Counted from the stretch's first letter, positions 43,630-54,226 are shown. The stretch: DNA of 64,000 nt from Aureispira sp050633105 (GCA_050633105.1 JBOEFW010000059.1:25922-89921); one strand, 5' to 3'. A program made the numbers and translations. Notes: generated by a model from the sequence alone, not told the origin.

Positions 43630-43988
43630 TTTATTATGAAGTCCGCTAATCTCTCACCTTCTTTTAAATTATCTCTTTTATAATAAAATACAGTATCTGT
43701 ATTGAAAATTACTTCTTGAGCTTGCAGGAAATGTTTTTCAAATGAAATATCTTCATTATTTATAAAGTAAGCTTCATTAGTTTTTATTATAAAATCTTTA
43801 GAAGTATCTACACTCCAGTTTTCTTCAAGAGAATATTTTTTTACATTTTTAAATATTATTTCAATTTCATGATAATACGTAAAGTCTTTACTGCCAATTA
43901 GCACAATATCATTTTTATATTTTCTGAATTCAAAATCTATCCAATGTTTATTTTTTATAAAAAAGTTAATTTGTTCTATCTTATTCAT
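43602..43988 (-). CDS. Putative immunity protein for the Ntox30-like cassette
   Basis: 128 residues, acidic, predicted cytoplasmic, alternating strands and helices (IDFEFRKYKNDIVLIGSKDF, HEIEIIFKNVKKYSL). No known immunity family recognised. It begins 12 bp after the restored end of the broken toxin at 44001. The last residues, KESGVPPRE, are encoded by the cassette repeat and equal those of the barstar-like protein. The role is inferred from position. Confidence 0.6.
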   Translation of the reverse strand: MNKIEQINFFIKNKHWIDFEFRKYKNDIVLIGSKDFTYYHEIEIIFKNVKKYSLEENWSVDTSKDFIIKTNEAYFINNEDISFEKHFLQAQEVIFNTDTVFYYKRDNLKEGERLADFIIKESGVPPRE

Positions 43989-44000
43989 TATTGATCTTGG

Positions 44001-45466
44001 TTAAGTTTTTAAATCAATTGGTCCTTCAGGAACTACTAAATGAGTATCATTTGCAGCTTTTTGATTATATTTCGGATTTTTTGTACCATCCTTAAATGTT
44101 GGTCTTAATGTTGAAGCCAGTTACCAGCGTTATCCATATATTCGACACCTGAGCCCTGAACTCCTTCAACAGGAGTTTGCTTTCTTGAAACTCTATAAAT
44201 GTGATTAGTTGCAGAATTAGACCCGCCTGAAGCATTTGGATCTGGCCCATGAATTCTAACTTCATAATCATAACCATTTTCAGTAAATTTCTCTTTAAAA
44301 CCATTTGGGTAGGCATCTCCTGTTTGAAAATTTTGGCGTTTTAAAGCTTTATTTAAAAAGTTACAAGGCCCAGTATTATGTACAAGAATGCCATTACTAC
44401 CTACAAAATAAGTGTGATAATCATCTACTGTAAAATTATAGACTTGATGTGATTGGTATTTCTTAGTAATGGATAAAATTATTGTTATACTACTATCTAG
44501 AGTTAATAAAGTATCCCCTACATTTAATTCATCGGCTCTTATAAAAATCCCTCTAACATAAAACGGATGTTCATGAGTTGTTTGAATTGTATCTCCATTA
44601 GTAATATGGATATTATATATTTCATCATACTTTACTCTTATTAATCCTGTAACTTCTTTTAAAGCTATTGTCTTTGTAGAGTTATCAAATGCCCACACAT
44701 AATCACCTTCTTTTACATCTTCAATATTTTTATCTCCTTCCTCTGTTTTGATAATTGTTCCTGCCACAAAACATCCGCATATCTTATTTTTTGCAAGTAT
44801 ACTAGCATACGGGGCATCTGCCTTAAAGATTTTACCAGCTTTTTGTAATCCTTTACCTGTGATAACATCAAAGGCTACTCCTCCTATATATTCCCCTCTA
44901 TCAAACGAAGTTCCATTGACTACTTTGTCATTAAATTCTTTGACTTGACCATAGACTATATTACTTCCTCCCAAAATAGAAGTCATTACAATAGTGTTCT
45001 GAACACCTTTCCATGTGGAACCCATAAACATGTCTCTAGTGACAAACCTATGTATTCCATCTACTTTACCTCTTACTCCATGTATTACTCCATCTGTAAG
45101 ACCTGGGCTGCTTGTTGCCGTTGTTACTTTTGCGGCTGTTGCTGTTGTTGTTTTAGCTTGTTTTTGTTCTGCTACGGCTCTGCTTACTTGAGTATTTGTT
45201 ACGCCCTCTAATCCATCTACATCAATAGCTGCTATAGGAGTATTACTTGCAAATTGATAAGGAGTTAACTCTGGATAACTAGGTGAAAGTGGATCTGTAC
45301 TCAAAAATTTAGCAATAGCAGGATTATAAAGACGGAAGCCATAATCCTGTATCAACTGATTTCCAAAATCCGAGTCATTTTCCTTCCCATTGAAACCAAA
45401 ACGATACATATCAGCACTAAAGCTTCGATCGCTTATTTCCCATCCAAAGGGATGGTAATGGAACAA
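44001..45466 (-). pseudogene. Orphan Rhs tip cassette with HINT and Ntox30-like toxin, frameshifted
   Basis: Core repeat (1-87, ends DVDGLE), a linker, a HINT domain (CGCFVAGTIIKTEEGD to GILVHNTGPC) and a toxin domain with GYDYEVRIHGPDPNASGGSN, the type of sequence seen in Bacteroidota polymorphic toxin type 30. In the initial frame it stops at 44105. Another frame then continues STLRPTFKDGTKNPKYNQKA and ANDTHLVVPEGPIDLKT to a TAA at 44001-44003, as expected for the true end. The shift lies in about 13 bp near 44107-44120 and needs one extra base. A sequencing error is also possible. Confidence 0.65.
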
Positions 45467-45584
45467 AAAAACTCTTAAATCAAAAGACCAAGAGGTTTGT
45501 TAACACATTCTTACTGTGGGGTGGACTTTGTCCACCCCACAGCCTTAGAGGACTGGCTACTCCTGAGGAGGAACACCGCTTTCC
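45467..45584. repeat. 118-bp intercassette repeat, copy 3
   Basis: Third copy; perfect hairpin at 45514-45542. It differs from the others at a few positions (TCCTGAGG in place of TCTCGAGG), which turns the immunity tail into ESGVPPQE. It follows the immunity gene of the full-length Rhs protein. Confidence 0.9.
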
Positions 45585-46402
45585 TGTTTTATACATTTCA
45601 CCACTTTAGTTCCAATACTACAGTTTTCTAAAACAATCGTCTTCTCTTCCTTCTCAAATAAGCTACCTTTATTTAAAATATAGTAATTCAACGTATCTCT
45701 ACTATAATCAATCCACTCTAAACTCTTATGATTACTTTCATTCCAAACAATCATTGGAACAATATTATATTGAGATAATGATTGATGCCCAGGCAAATCT
45801 ATAGCTTTTTTATCAAGTACATTGATAAGTAAAGATACTGCAAGATCACTAGACTCACCTGATACATCTATAAATACTAGTAGCAAATAATTTGAATTTA
45901 CTAATATAGCTTTTACAGGTTCTATATTTAATGCCAGTTTTTGATATGTATGTCTAGTAATAGCAATTTTTTCTTGATGAAGTAATATGTAACTTCCATA
46001 TTCCTCTATTAAAGAATCTTTACCCAACCCTGAAAAATTTATAAGCTCATTGTACTCCTCGTCTACAAATTCACTGTATACAGCTTCAAATAGAATTTTA
46101 TCATCTGTTTTATAGGCTATTCTATTTTGTCTAATAATTATATTCATTGACCTGTATACTACAGAGTCCTTGGTTAGTATTTCAGCAGTTAAGTTATTGT
46201 AACTACTGCTACTCAAAATTTTCTCCCAATAAAAAATCGAATCTAAAAATGAGTCTTGAAAATCAGATTTTATATATTCAGAGAATACTACTCCCTCATC
46301 AATTTTAGACTCAATTATCGTTATTTTATCTAAAGGTTTATCACATCTAAAAATGAACAATGTAGCAACAATGAAAATTGAGAAAATAAATAATTTTGTC
46401 AT
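45557..46402 (-). CDS. Immunity protein for the full-length Rhs toxin, probable lipoprotein
   Basis: 281 residues. The N-terminus is a signal sequence with a possible lipobox (LFIFRC, Cys20), so it is probably anchored in a membrane and faces the periplasm. No known immunity family recognised. Start and Rhs stop overlap (TAATG), showing translational coupling. The C-terminus KQESGVPPQE comes from the repeat. An exported immunity protein suggests that the partner toxin acts in the envelope; this is inference. Confidence 0.68.
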   Translation of the reverse strand: MTKLFIFSIFIVATLFIFRCDKPLDKITIIESKIDEGVVFSEYIKSDFQDSFLDSIFYWEKILSSSSYNNLTAEILTKDSVVYRSMNIIIRQNRIAYKTDDKILFEAVYSEFVDEEYNELINFSGLGKDSLIEEYGSYILLHQEKIAITRHTYQKLALNIEPVKAILVNSNYLLLVFIDVSGESSDLAVSLLINVLDKKAIDLPGHQSLSQYNIVPMIVWNESNHKSLEWIDYSRDTLNYYILNKGSLFEKEEKTIVLENCSIGTKVVKCIKQESGVPPQE

Positions 46403-49400
46403 TACTTTTTAGTTTCACGATTTATATAATCATTGTGTGATTCTCCCGCTTCAATGACTTCGCTAGATGTAGTAGAATTTTTGAAATCAAAGGTTGCTAT
46501 GTTAACTTGTGGTAGCCCTTGTGGATGTCTTTTGTTTGTGTCAGAATATTCTTGTCTGAAGAAAATATGATATCTATTGCCTAACCTCTTTCCATTTTTT
46601 ATAACATTAATCACATAAACGATACCTCCAAACTCTTTAATATTATGCTCATTCCTTGCTCTAGTTAGCCATTTATTTAAATTTGATCTTGATGCCCCCC
46701 TCCAATTACTAAGCTTTTGTCCACGAAACAAAGGATAAGTTTCTCTACTACCTCCTTCTATGTTTTCAATCAAGTTTGCTTTGGTATTTGCTTGTATTCT
46801 ATTTCTTAAATTCCCATCTTCATTACTATTATCCATCTTACTCAAATCAAAATCATTATCAATGAAATTTTGAAAAAGTTCATAATTCCCATTTTTGCCT
46901 TCTGAATTTTCAAACTTTGTCATTTTATCACCTGCACTTTTACTGTATGTTTCTGCTTTTTTCTTTGATTTGAGACCATAAGCATCCATTCGATTCTTTA
47001 GGGTTTGAGCATACAAGTTAGGTAACCATCCTCCTCCTTCCCCAAAAGTATAAAAGTTACGTTTCACAAATTCGTCATGCGTCATTCTATCTCCCCTTCC
47101 ACTAGTTAAAAATTTACTTTCTCCATCTATTTCAACAGTTACGAGATGCTTTAATTGTGGATCACTTTCATTAACACCTATATAACTTCCATCAGCAGCA
47201 TAGGTATGTTCAAGTCCATCTAAATCAACACCATCTACAGGGCTATTACTAGCAAACTGGTAAGGGGTCAATTCAGGATACTCAGGACTCAAAGGATCAA
47301 CACTCAAAAACTTAGCAATAGCAGGATTGTACAATCTAAACCCATAATCCTGTATCAACTGATTCCCAAAGTCAGCATCATTTTCCTTCCCATTAAATCC
47401 AAAACGATACATATCAGAACTAAAGCTTCGATCGCTTATTTCCCATCCAAATGAATAGGAATCTGTGACTTGCACCACATCAGCAGTATATTCTACTACT
47501 CCATTATTATCATCTCTATGTTTTACATCTGTGATGACTTGTCTAATATCCCCCCTAAAATTCTTTAACTCATAACGGTAATGCCCTCGTGTTTGTTCCA
47601 ATCTTCGTATAACAGGTTCTGTAATAGCAAATATAGTGCTATTATTAATTATACCTCCTGTATTTCTTAAGGAAAATTCTTCTTGAGAAAGATAACTTAA
47701 GGTATTGATTGGAACGATAGTATTGGTATCTACTCCAACATTTATATCAGCGGTATAAGGTAAGTAGCTTTTTTCAGGTGCTGAAGTCGTATATTCTAAA
47801 TAGCTATTAACCATCATAGAAAGTGTGGTACTACCCCCTGTTAAGGAACGACCATCCCCTAAAATACGGACATAACCTCCCGTTTGTGTATTGCGCTTTA
47901 TTGTTCCTAAACGATCAGAGCCATATAGCAGTTGTTCTTTTAGAAAAACAGGCGGAGCAAATCGCCCTGTAGTTGTCCCTGTTTGCGCTTTTTGATACTC
48001 GTAGATGGCTAGGGTGTTGCCTTGTGGATCGCGTACATAAACTTGGTGGCGTTCTTTTTCTGTTGCTGAATTGGGGACTACAATTTTAGAAATGCGATTG
48101 CCTTGGAAATCATAGATGTATCGCAGATCATCTCTTATGGAGCCACTTGTTCGTTGTACCGCTGCTATTTTCTTTTCAGCAGTCCAAGCTATATTTCCAA
48201 TTTCTTCTGACTGGTCTACAAGCAAAGATCCATTGTGATCATACAAGTAGTTTTGCTGTGTATTGCCACTGCCTGTACTCGGCTGTGTAGTAATATCAGT
48301 ATGGTTAGGGCTACTCCCTGCTGCATCTTGGATACCTAACAATTGATTGTTGGCAAACTGTTTAGGATCAGTTGTTACGGTTGTTGTCCCTGTATAATTA
48401 TAAGTAAGTTCGTCAATGGGAGCAGTGGTTGTTTGACCATAACGGGTCAGGTTGGTAATGTTCCCATTGGGGCCATACTTATAACTGGTTTGATAAGCTG
48501 TTGTTCCTGCCCAGTTAGGGGAGGCCCAAGAAGAACCTACTACTGTTTCAGCCGTTTGTGCTTTGACAATTCTATGTAATAAATCATAACGGTAACGTTT
48601 CCAGATAGAAGGTAATGCTTCTTGTATTCCCCCTCCTAAGGCAGGTTTCGTTTGTGCTTGTGTCACAGAACTAATGTTCCCATTGTACAAATTGCCTGTC
48701 CCTGTTGGGTTCGTAGAGAAATTTTGAACAGTGCTATTAATTGCACTATAATCTCCTTCATAATAATGAACAGCATAACCAAATACATCTTTAGCAACTT
48801 GATCATGAATGTTTGTAACGGTAGAGCTTCCATTTTCTCCGTCTTTCCCTGGATCTAAATTACTTTGTAATTGATTAGAATTAACGCCTTTAATCCACCC
48901 ATGCATGGTATAGACATAGTCCATTCCCTGCACTTTATCTTCTCCTATTTCAACTCGTTTTAGTGGACCATGTAGATAATAATCATAACGAGCATCGGTA
49001 CTCCAAATAAATCCATTGGTACTAGATTTCGCCTTGGTAAGGCGATTATTCGCATCATAAGTATATTGGAAGGAGAGTTGATCGCGCTCTCCTTCTTGAT
49101 AATCTACTTGATGTACCACTCCTGCAATTAAATCATAGTCATACTTCAGTTGTTTGTAGGGATTGCCTAGTAAGTGTGGATAATATTGCCATACTTCTTG
49201 GGCATTTCCAAATACATCATAATTATAAGCAACTTGATAATCTGTATTCTGACCATCCATCGCATACGTTTGTGTACCAACTCTATTTCTCAATAAATTG
49301 TTTGGTAACTCGAAAAGGTTGTCTAGTAAGGCAATGTTATAGTATGTTGTTCGGACCTCTTTTTTTGTCCAGTTATAATTATTAACAACATTGGAAGGGA

Positions 49401-52400
49401 AGGTCCCTGCATTAATATCGGCTTGAAAGTTAGGAGAGGCTTTATAGCTGTTAAAGGACAAATTAGTTGCCGCTTCTTCTGTTACACCCGTTTCTGTGAT
49501 TCTTCCTAAAGCATCATATATGACGTAACTAGCCGATCCATCAACCGCTTGTTGGGCATTTTGAGTTAGAACAGCCCTTCCTAATTTATCATAATAGGTG
49601 GTGACAGTCCCTCTATCAGGTGCTGTAGAATGAATAACATTATTGAGCGTGTTGTAAGCGTAAGTCGTTACTAACCGATGACTAGGTTCTATTAAATTAC
49701 CCGTATGGGTATTTCTTTCTGTAGCGGCATCTTGAAATTCTTGAGCAGTTGCGAGTAAGGTGACACCAGTAGGTGGAACGGTTTTTTCTAAATTTCCACT
49801 AGCATCATAATAATACAAGGTGTGGTGCATGGTATTGTCCGTATAGGTCATGGTAAATTCCTCTATAGGTTTTGCCATACATTGTGTCAACAACATTTCT
49901 TTAAAGGTCTGCTTGGCCTCTTCTGCTGCTTGATCCATGATTTCAGAAGCATGAAAAATAGCTAAGGCTAGTGCTTCTTCTTCACAGGATAACCCTGAAC
50001 TCAGATCTAAACATTCCTTCATTTCCTCTTGGAAAGCAATAGGAATATTGGGGTCTGCTCGGAAGGTCGCTTTCCAAGTTTCATAGGCATCAAATCCAAT
50101 TGTAGGATACTCCAAAGGCAGGTGATTGGCTGCTGTTGAAGCAGGAGCGACAACAAAAGGGGTAAAAGTAGGAGTAGGAACTGTCCCCTCGCAATAACCT
50201 GCTAAGATGTACTTAATAGTCGTTTCATCAATAAGATTTCCTCCTGTTAAGTTCAAGTCATAGTTGTACTTATTGGCAATCGTTGTATAAAGATCTACAG
50301 GAGCAATATTCGTCGCTAGAAAGTATGTTTCTAAGCTTTTGATGTCTTCACAGATACAGATGGTATAGGCTTGGTCACAAGCCATGTAATTCATCGTTAT
50401 ATCTGTTTGAGAGATGTTTCCTCCTCCACTAGTTAGTTGATAAAAAAGAACCCCATCATAACCATTGGTTATTCCCGTACTATTATAAGTTGTTCCAGGA
50501 AAGTGGGTAATAATTTGCACGCCTCCTGCTGGATCATCTACTACCGTAATTTGTAGGTCAGTATTTAAAGGGGCTGCTAAGTTGGCAATTTGATTCTCCA
50601 AATGCAATTGAAGCAGCGTGGCAAAGTTATTGGCCGTACAGTTTATAGCATTATAGTCTATTTTAAAAACATCAATAATGTTTGTACCATTAGCTCCTGC
50701 CCCATAAATAGATTGGAGGTAAGCACTATTATTATAATCTAACGTAAACTGAATGATTTGTCCAGAAGAAGCAGTATTACAATCATACGTAAAAATACCC
50801 TCATGATAATCACAAGCGCCTCCATATTGCTGTCCTATGGTATTAATATAAGTATTCAATGTATCACTATCTATCGCTGTTCCTGTTGCTCCTATATTCG
50901 TAGAAACGCCTGTATTTTGATGTAATTGATCTTTATGGCTACTATAAGAAGCAATACGAATATCAAAGCCATCTCCGTCTATTAATTGGTTGTCGGTTAG
51001 GTCCGCATCTACCAAATAATCACAATTGGATAACGTCGCTGTATGGGCATCTAATGCTCTTTCTTTGGCGTCTATCATCATGGCACGGATACGCTCCCAA
51101 ATTTCTTGATTGGTCGCAGTCCCTGAATAATTGGATAGAGTAGCGGCATCAAGATGAACAGGAGAGGCTCCACTATTATCAATAGCATAGTTGCATAAAG
51201 CATCTAATAATGCTGTTTCATAAGCACTACCTGTCCCAAAAGAACTGGGGAGAAGTCCCAAAACATCAGCAATGAGGGGATAACTACTATTCGCAGGTCC
51301 ATTAGGCGTTCCTATCGTGCTACAAAAAGAAGATGGAAAGTTCAAGTATCCAGCAGCTTGTGCGTCAGAGACACTCATTGTCATCCATTCGGCATTTTGT
51401 TGTAATAAATCTTCATACCAAGAGTTTTGGTTAATAGTTGGCCCATCATCCAGACAACGATCTTCGTAAAGGCACCATTCTGGATGAGCTTCAAAGAGGT
51501 TATGGGCCTCCATGAAATCTTCTACCTCTACAGCAGAGAGTCCTTTGACCGCACTCCAATTGGTATAACTGGTTCCATTATAAACTAGTCCTCCACTTAT
51601 ATCATTGTTCGCATCTAGCCATCCATTAGGATTGGTAGCATCAGGAGCATTTTCAAAGTATTGTCCATTTGGCAATAAATCATATTTCAGGTTATTCCTA
51701 GTGGTGGTACAGTAATTTTGTACAATACTACTAGCATTGGTATCTATTTGTAGGAAACATGGATTTAACCAATCTCCAGCTGCTCTTACTTCAAAATCTA
51801 CACAATCGCTGTAAGGATGAACAGGAGCAATAGGCAATGTTCGTGGGGTACTAGGAGAAAGGAGATTGTATTGAAAATCTTCATAGTATTGTGTAATATA
51901 CGCCTCGTATAGAATTTTATAATCTAATAAGTTGGTATAAAAGTCATCTACTTTATGGGTAACATCCTTGAGACGTAGCTCTTTTACAATGGTATAGGCA
52001 CCAATATCAGCGGTGTTGGCATTAAACGTAAACGTTAATCGATCACCATCAACAACCGTGAAAAAATCCCCTAAATAAGTGGGCACAGGAGTACTGGTTG
52101 TTACTAAAGCAATGTTAGAAATATTACTACTAGTAACATTCTTGCCTTGTTTATCGTAAATACTGATTCTCAATTCAAATTCACAGGTTCCATCTTGATC
52201 AGAAAAACATTGGTTATAATTCCCAATGAAAGGATAATAAGTAAACTCATAATCGCCTTCTGAAGCCACCATAAACTCTTTTTGTACTACCCAAGTAGCT
52301 CGATTTTCTTCTCGTTCCAATTCATTGTGTGGAGCTAAATCACGTGTTTTTACACGTCCTGCTGTTGCATAATTATACCCAGAAGCCTCTAGCTCTTCCA

Positions 52401-54072
52401 CTAAGGGGGCGTCATTTTCTCTTGGTGCGACTCCTACAAGAGCCGTAGCTACTGTTTTTCCTGAGAGGTTGGTATAACTAATGGAGCGCTGGCCATTAGG
52501 ATCCGCAGTCATTTGCATGGCGTAATGCTCCGCATAACCAATTTCAGAGCCAAACAATTCATCTAAGTCTTCTTGAAAAGCGGCGGCATAAAAATAACGA
52601 GTCTCGTGCCCACTACCTATACTGTGTATTTCTCCTACACCACTTTGCTTTGTTACCCGCCCTTGATTATCAAAAACAGTTTGTGTATAAGGTTTGTCCT
52701 CGGCATTAGGAATGAAATCAACAATAGAAGTTCCTAAATCAGGATTCTGATCGGAAAAATATTGATTGGCACCAGAATTTCTAGATAAGATTAAGGAAGT
52801 AGGAGCATTGGCATCATCAAAATCGGTCCAATGAATGGGTTTATTACTGCTATTGGTGAGGTTATAATTTTCATGAAAATTCAATTGATTTTGTGTACTT
52901 GGTGCGACGCTGGGGATCACCTGAATGGATTGTCGGCCTTCCCTATCAAAAACTGTCTCTGCAACAATGGCTCTATTATTAGAATTATCTTTGGTAACCG
53001 ATTGACGACCGCGCCCTGTTCCATCGGCTATAGTGAGTGATTCTACGCGTTTGCCTTGTTCTGCATAATTGACGGAGTAAGTCCAGTTTTTTGTTTGTTC
53101 TAAGGGTTCAATTGTTTGTCCAACTCCAATATTTAGGAAGACTACATTCGTACTCCAATTGGTAATTAAACGCGCCTTTAATTCATTCCCATAACCAACC
53201 GCTCTTACTCTAAAATACACGCGCCCTGCCTCGTAGGGCAATTCTAGAGTATACTCATTATGGTTTAGACTGACTCTGGAGGCATTGTCCCAATCTATTA
53301 ATTCGCCATAAGTATAAGTCGCGCCTGTAGAAGGGTTGATTCCTCTTTCCCCAGAAATAAACAACCACTCAAAATCATATTCTTCGGCTCCCTGTATTGG
53401 AGACCATACATGGGTGATCGTGCGATTGGTAGAAATAGGAGGATTTTGTTGCAATGTTAGTGTGGTCGATACATCTATGGTAAAGGCTCTTTCTACGACA
53501 ATCTTTGTCTCTAGATAAATATCTTCTTCTGTTATTTGTGTAACCGTACTAAAGTTAACACCATCGGTAGAACGCTCAATAGAGCGTACATTGGTAATAA
53601 TCTTATCCGCATTAGGCAGTTGAAAGACATCCCAATCTTTAAATTCTTGTTGACGGGCAACTTTGTGGTTAATAGCCAAGGTACGAATCGTTGCTGGTAA
53701 TGGATTGCCAGCCGCATCCCAACTCAACAACTCTACTTCTATTTTATAGAACCAATCGGCATTAAAGGCCACCTTTTCTGATCCTTCCCAACGCAAACTT
53801 ACAAAACCATCAATCGATAGATTGGTAAAACGCACGTTTCTATTATAAGGGGTCATTAATGCAGTGGATTGCGAGCGATTTTCCCAATCGTTAGGATTTA
53901 ATGACATATAGGTGTGCCAGCCATCTTGTGCCGTAAAGCTCTTTCCAGGATTAATATGGGTTCCCTTTAGACTATTAAGGTAGGTCTCATCACCTCCCAT
54001 TGCCATTATACTCCATAACATACAGAGTACAAACAGGGTTAATTGTAGATATTTATTGGGTTCTGGTCTCAT
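46402..54072 (-). CDS. Full-length Rhs polymorphic toxin protein
   Basis: 2556 residues from the ATG at 54072, which gives a good signal peptide (LQLTLFVLCMLWSIMAMGG); the longer frame to 54153 lacks this logic. Residues up to about 1400 are a secreted region with an Ig-like part (HVWSPIQGAEEYDFEW). YD repeats span about 1410-2200 (VTTYYDKLGRAV, YIYDFQGNRI) and would form the shell. The core (2208-2288) ends with DLDGLE. The 268-residue tip (2289-2556) is the toxin, without HINT and unlike toxins I know (GGSRETYPLFRGQKL, QGLPQVNIATFDF). It is the only complete Rhs gene here; the cassettes behind it share its core. Confidence 0.85.
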   Translation of the reverse strand: MRPEPNKYLQLTLFVLCMLWSIMAMGGDETYLNSLKGTHINPGKSFTAQDGWHTYMSLNPNDWENRSQSTALMTPYNRNVRFTNLSIDGFVSLRWEGSEKVAFNADWFYKIEVELLSWDAAGNPLPATIRTLAINHKVARQQEFKDWDVFQLPNADKIITNVRSIERSTDGVNFSTVTQITEEDIYLETKIVVERAFTIDVSTTLTLQQNPPISTNRTITHVWSPIQGAEEYDFEWLFISGERGINPSTGATYTYGELIDWDNASRVSLNHNEYTLELPYEAGRVYFRVRAVGYGNELKARLITNWSTNVVFLNIGVGQTIEPLEQTKNWTYSVNYAEQGKRVESLTIADGTGRGRQSVTKDNSNNRAIVAETVFDREGRQSIQVIPSVAPSTQNQLNFHENYNLTNSSNKPIHWTDFDDANAPTSLILSRNSGANQYFSDQNPDLGTSIVDFIPNAEDKPYTQTVFDNQGRVTKQSGVGEIHSIGSGHETRYFYAAAFQEDLDELFGSEIGYAEHYAMQMTADPNGQRSISYTNLSGKTVATALVGVAPRENDAPLVEELEASGYNYATAGRVKTRDLAPHNELEREENRATWVVQKEFMVASEGDYEFTYYPFIGNYNQCFSDQDGTCEFELRISIYDKQGKNVTSSNISNIALVTTSTPVPTYLGDFFTVVDGDRLTFTFNANTADIGAYTIVKELRLKDVTHKVDDFYTNLLDYKILYEAYITQYYEDFQYNLLSPSTPRTLPIAPVHPYSDCVDFEVRAAGDWLNPCFLQIDTNASSIVQNYCTTTRNNLKYDLLPNGQYFENAPDATNPNGWLDANNDISGGLVYNGTSYTNWSAVKGLSAVEVEDFMEAHNLFEAHPEWCLYEDRCLDDGPTINQNSWYEDLLQQNAEWMTMSVSDAQAAGYLNFPSSFCSTIGTPNGPANSSYPLIADVLGLLPSSFGTGSAYETALLDALCNYAIDNSGASPVHLDAATLSNYSGTATNQEIWERIRAMMIDAKERALDAHTATLSNCDYLVDADLTDNQLIDGDGFDIRIASYSSHKDQLHQNTGVSTNIGATGTAIDSDTLNTYINTIGQQYGGACDYHEGIFTYDCNTASSGQIIQFTLDYNNSAYLQSIYGAGANGTNIIDVFKIDYNAINCTANNFATLLQLHLENQIANLAAPLNTDLQITVVDDPAGGVQIITHFPGTTYNSTGITNGYDGVLFYQLTSGGGNISQTDITMNYMACDQAYTICICEDIKSLETYFLATNIAPVDLYTTIANKYNYDLNLTGGNLIDETTIKYILAGYCEGTVPTPTFTPFVVAPASTAANHLPLEYPTIGFDAYETWKATFRADPNIPIAFQEEMKECLDLSSGLSCEEEALALAIFHASEIMDQAAEEAKQTFKEMLLTQCMAKPIEEFTMTYTDNTMHHTLYYYDASGNLEKTVPPTGVTLLATAQEFQDAATERNTHTGNLIEPSHRLVTTYAYNTLNNVIHSTAPDRGTVTTYYDKLGRAVLTQNAQQAVDGSASYVIYDALGRITETGVTEEAATNLSFNSYKASPNFQADINAGTFPSNVVNNYNWTKKEVRTTYYNIALLDNLFELPNNLLRNRVGTQTYAMDGQNTDYQVAYNYDVFGNAQEVWQYYPHLLGNPYKQLKYDYDLIAGVVHQVDYQEGERDQLSFQYTYDANNRLTKAKSSTNGFIWSTDARYDYYLHGPLKRVEIGEDKVQGMDYVYTMHGWIKGVNSNQLQSNLDPGKDGENGSSTVTNIHDQVAKDVFGYAVHYYEGDYSAINSTVQNFSTNPTGTGNLYNGNISSVTQAQTKPALGGGIQEALPSIWKRYRYDLLHRIVKAQTAETVVGSSWASPNWAGTTAYQTSYKYGPNGNITNLTRYGQTTTAPIDELTYNYTGTTTVTTDPKQFANNQLLGIQDAAGSSPNHTDITTQPSTGSGNTQQNYLYDHNGSLLVDQSEEIGNIAWTAEKKIAAVQRTSGSIRDDLRYIYDFQGNRISKIVVPNSATEKERHQVYVRDPQGNTLAIYEYQKAQTGTTTGRFAPPVFLKEQLLYGSDRLGTIKRNTQTGGYVRILGDGRSLTGGSTTLSMMVNSYLEYTTSAPEKSYLPYTADINVGVDTNTIVPINTLSYLSQEEFSLRNTGGIINNSTIFAITEPVIRRLEQTRGHYRYELKNFRGDIRQVITDVKHRDDNNGVVEYTADVVQVTDSYSFGWEISDRSFSSDMYRFGFNGKENDADFGNQLIQDYGFRLYNPAIAKFLSVDPLSPEYPELTPYQFASNSPVDGVDLDGLEHTYAADGSYIGVNESDPQLKHLVTVEIDGESKFLTSGRGDRMTHDEFVKRNFYTFGEGGGWLPNLYAQTLKNRMDAYGLKSKKKAETYSKSAGDKMTKFENSEGKNGNYELFQNFIDNDFDLSKMDNSNEDGNLRNRIQANTKANLIENIEGGSRETYPLFRGQKLSNWRGASRSNLNKWLTRARNEHNIKEFGGIVYVINVIKNGKRLGNRYHIFFRQEYSDTNKRHPQGLPQVNIATFDFKNSTTSSEVIEAGESHNDYINRETKK

Positions 54073-54226
54073 TATCTCATTATTTTTTAGAATCCTTCTT
54101 CTAACATTTAAGTAAGAACAAAATAAGTGGATCACTTTTATCTTCTTTATCAAATTCCTCTTGGGCTGACAAGAGCGTTGTTATTGCTGGTAGAGTTGAA
54201 AAACTTCTAGCTTCTTCTACAAGAAT

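Noticed and set aside
44092..44316. 74-codon frame inside the Ntox30-like cassette
   Set aside because: It is a shifted reading of the toxin and does not connect to the restored C-terminus, which lies in the third frame.
48343..53518. Several plus-strand frames of 60-78 codons inside the large Rhs gene
   Set aside because: They are antisense readings of a continuous 2556-codon gene and show no protein features of their own.
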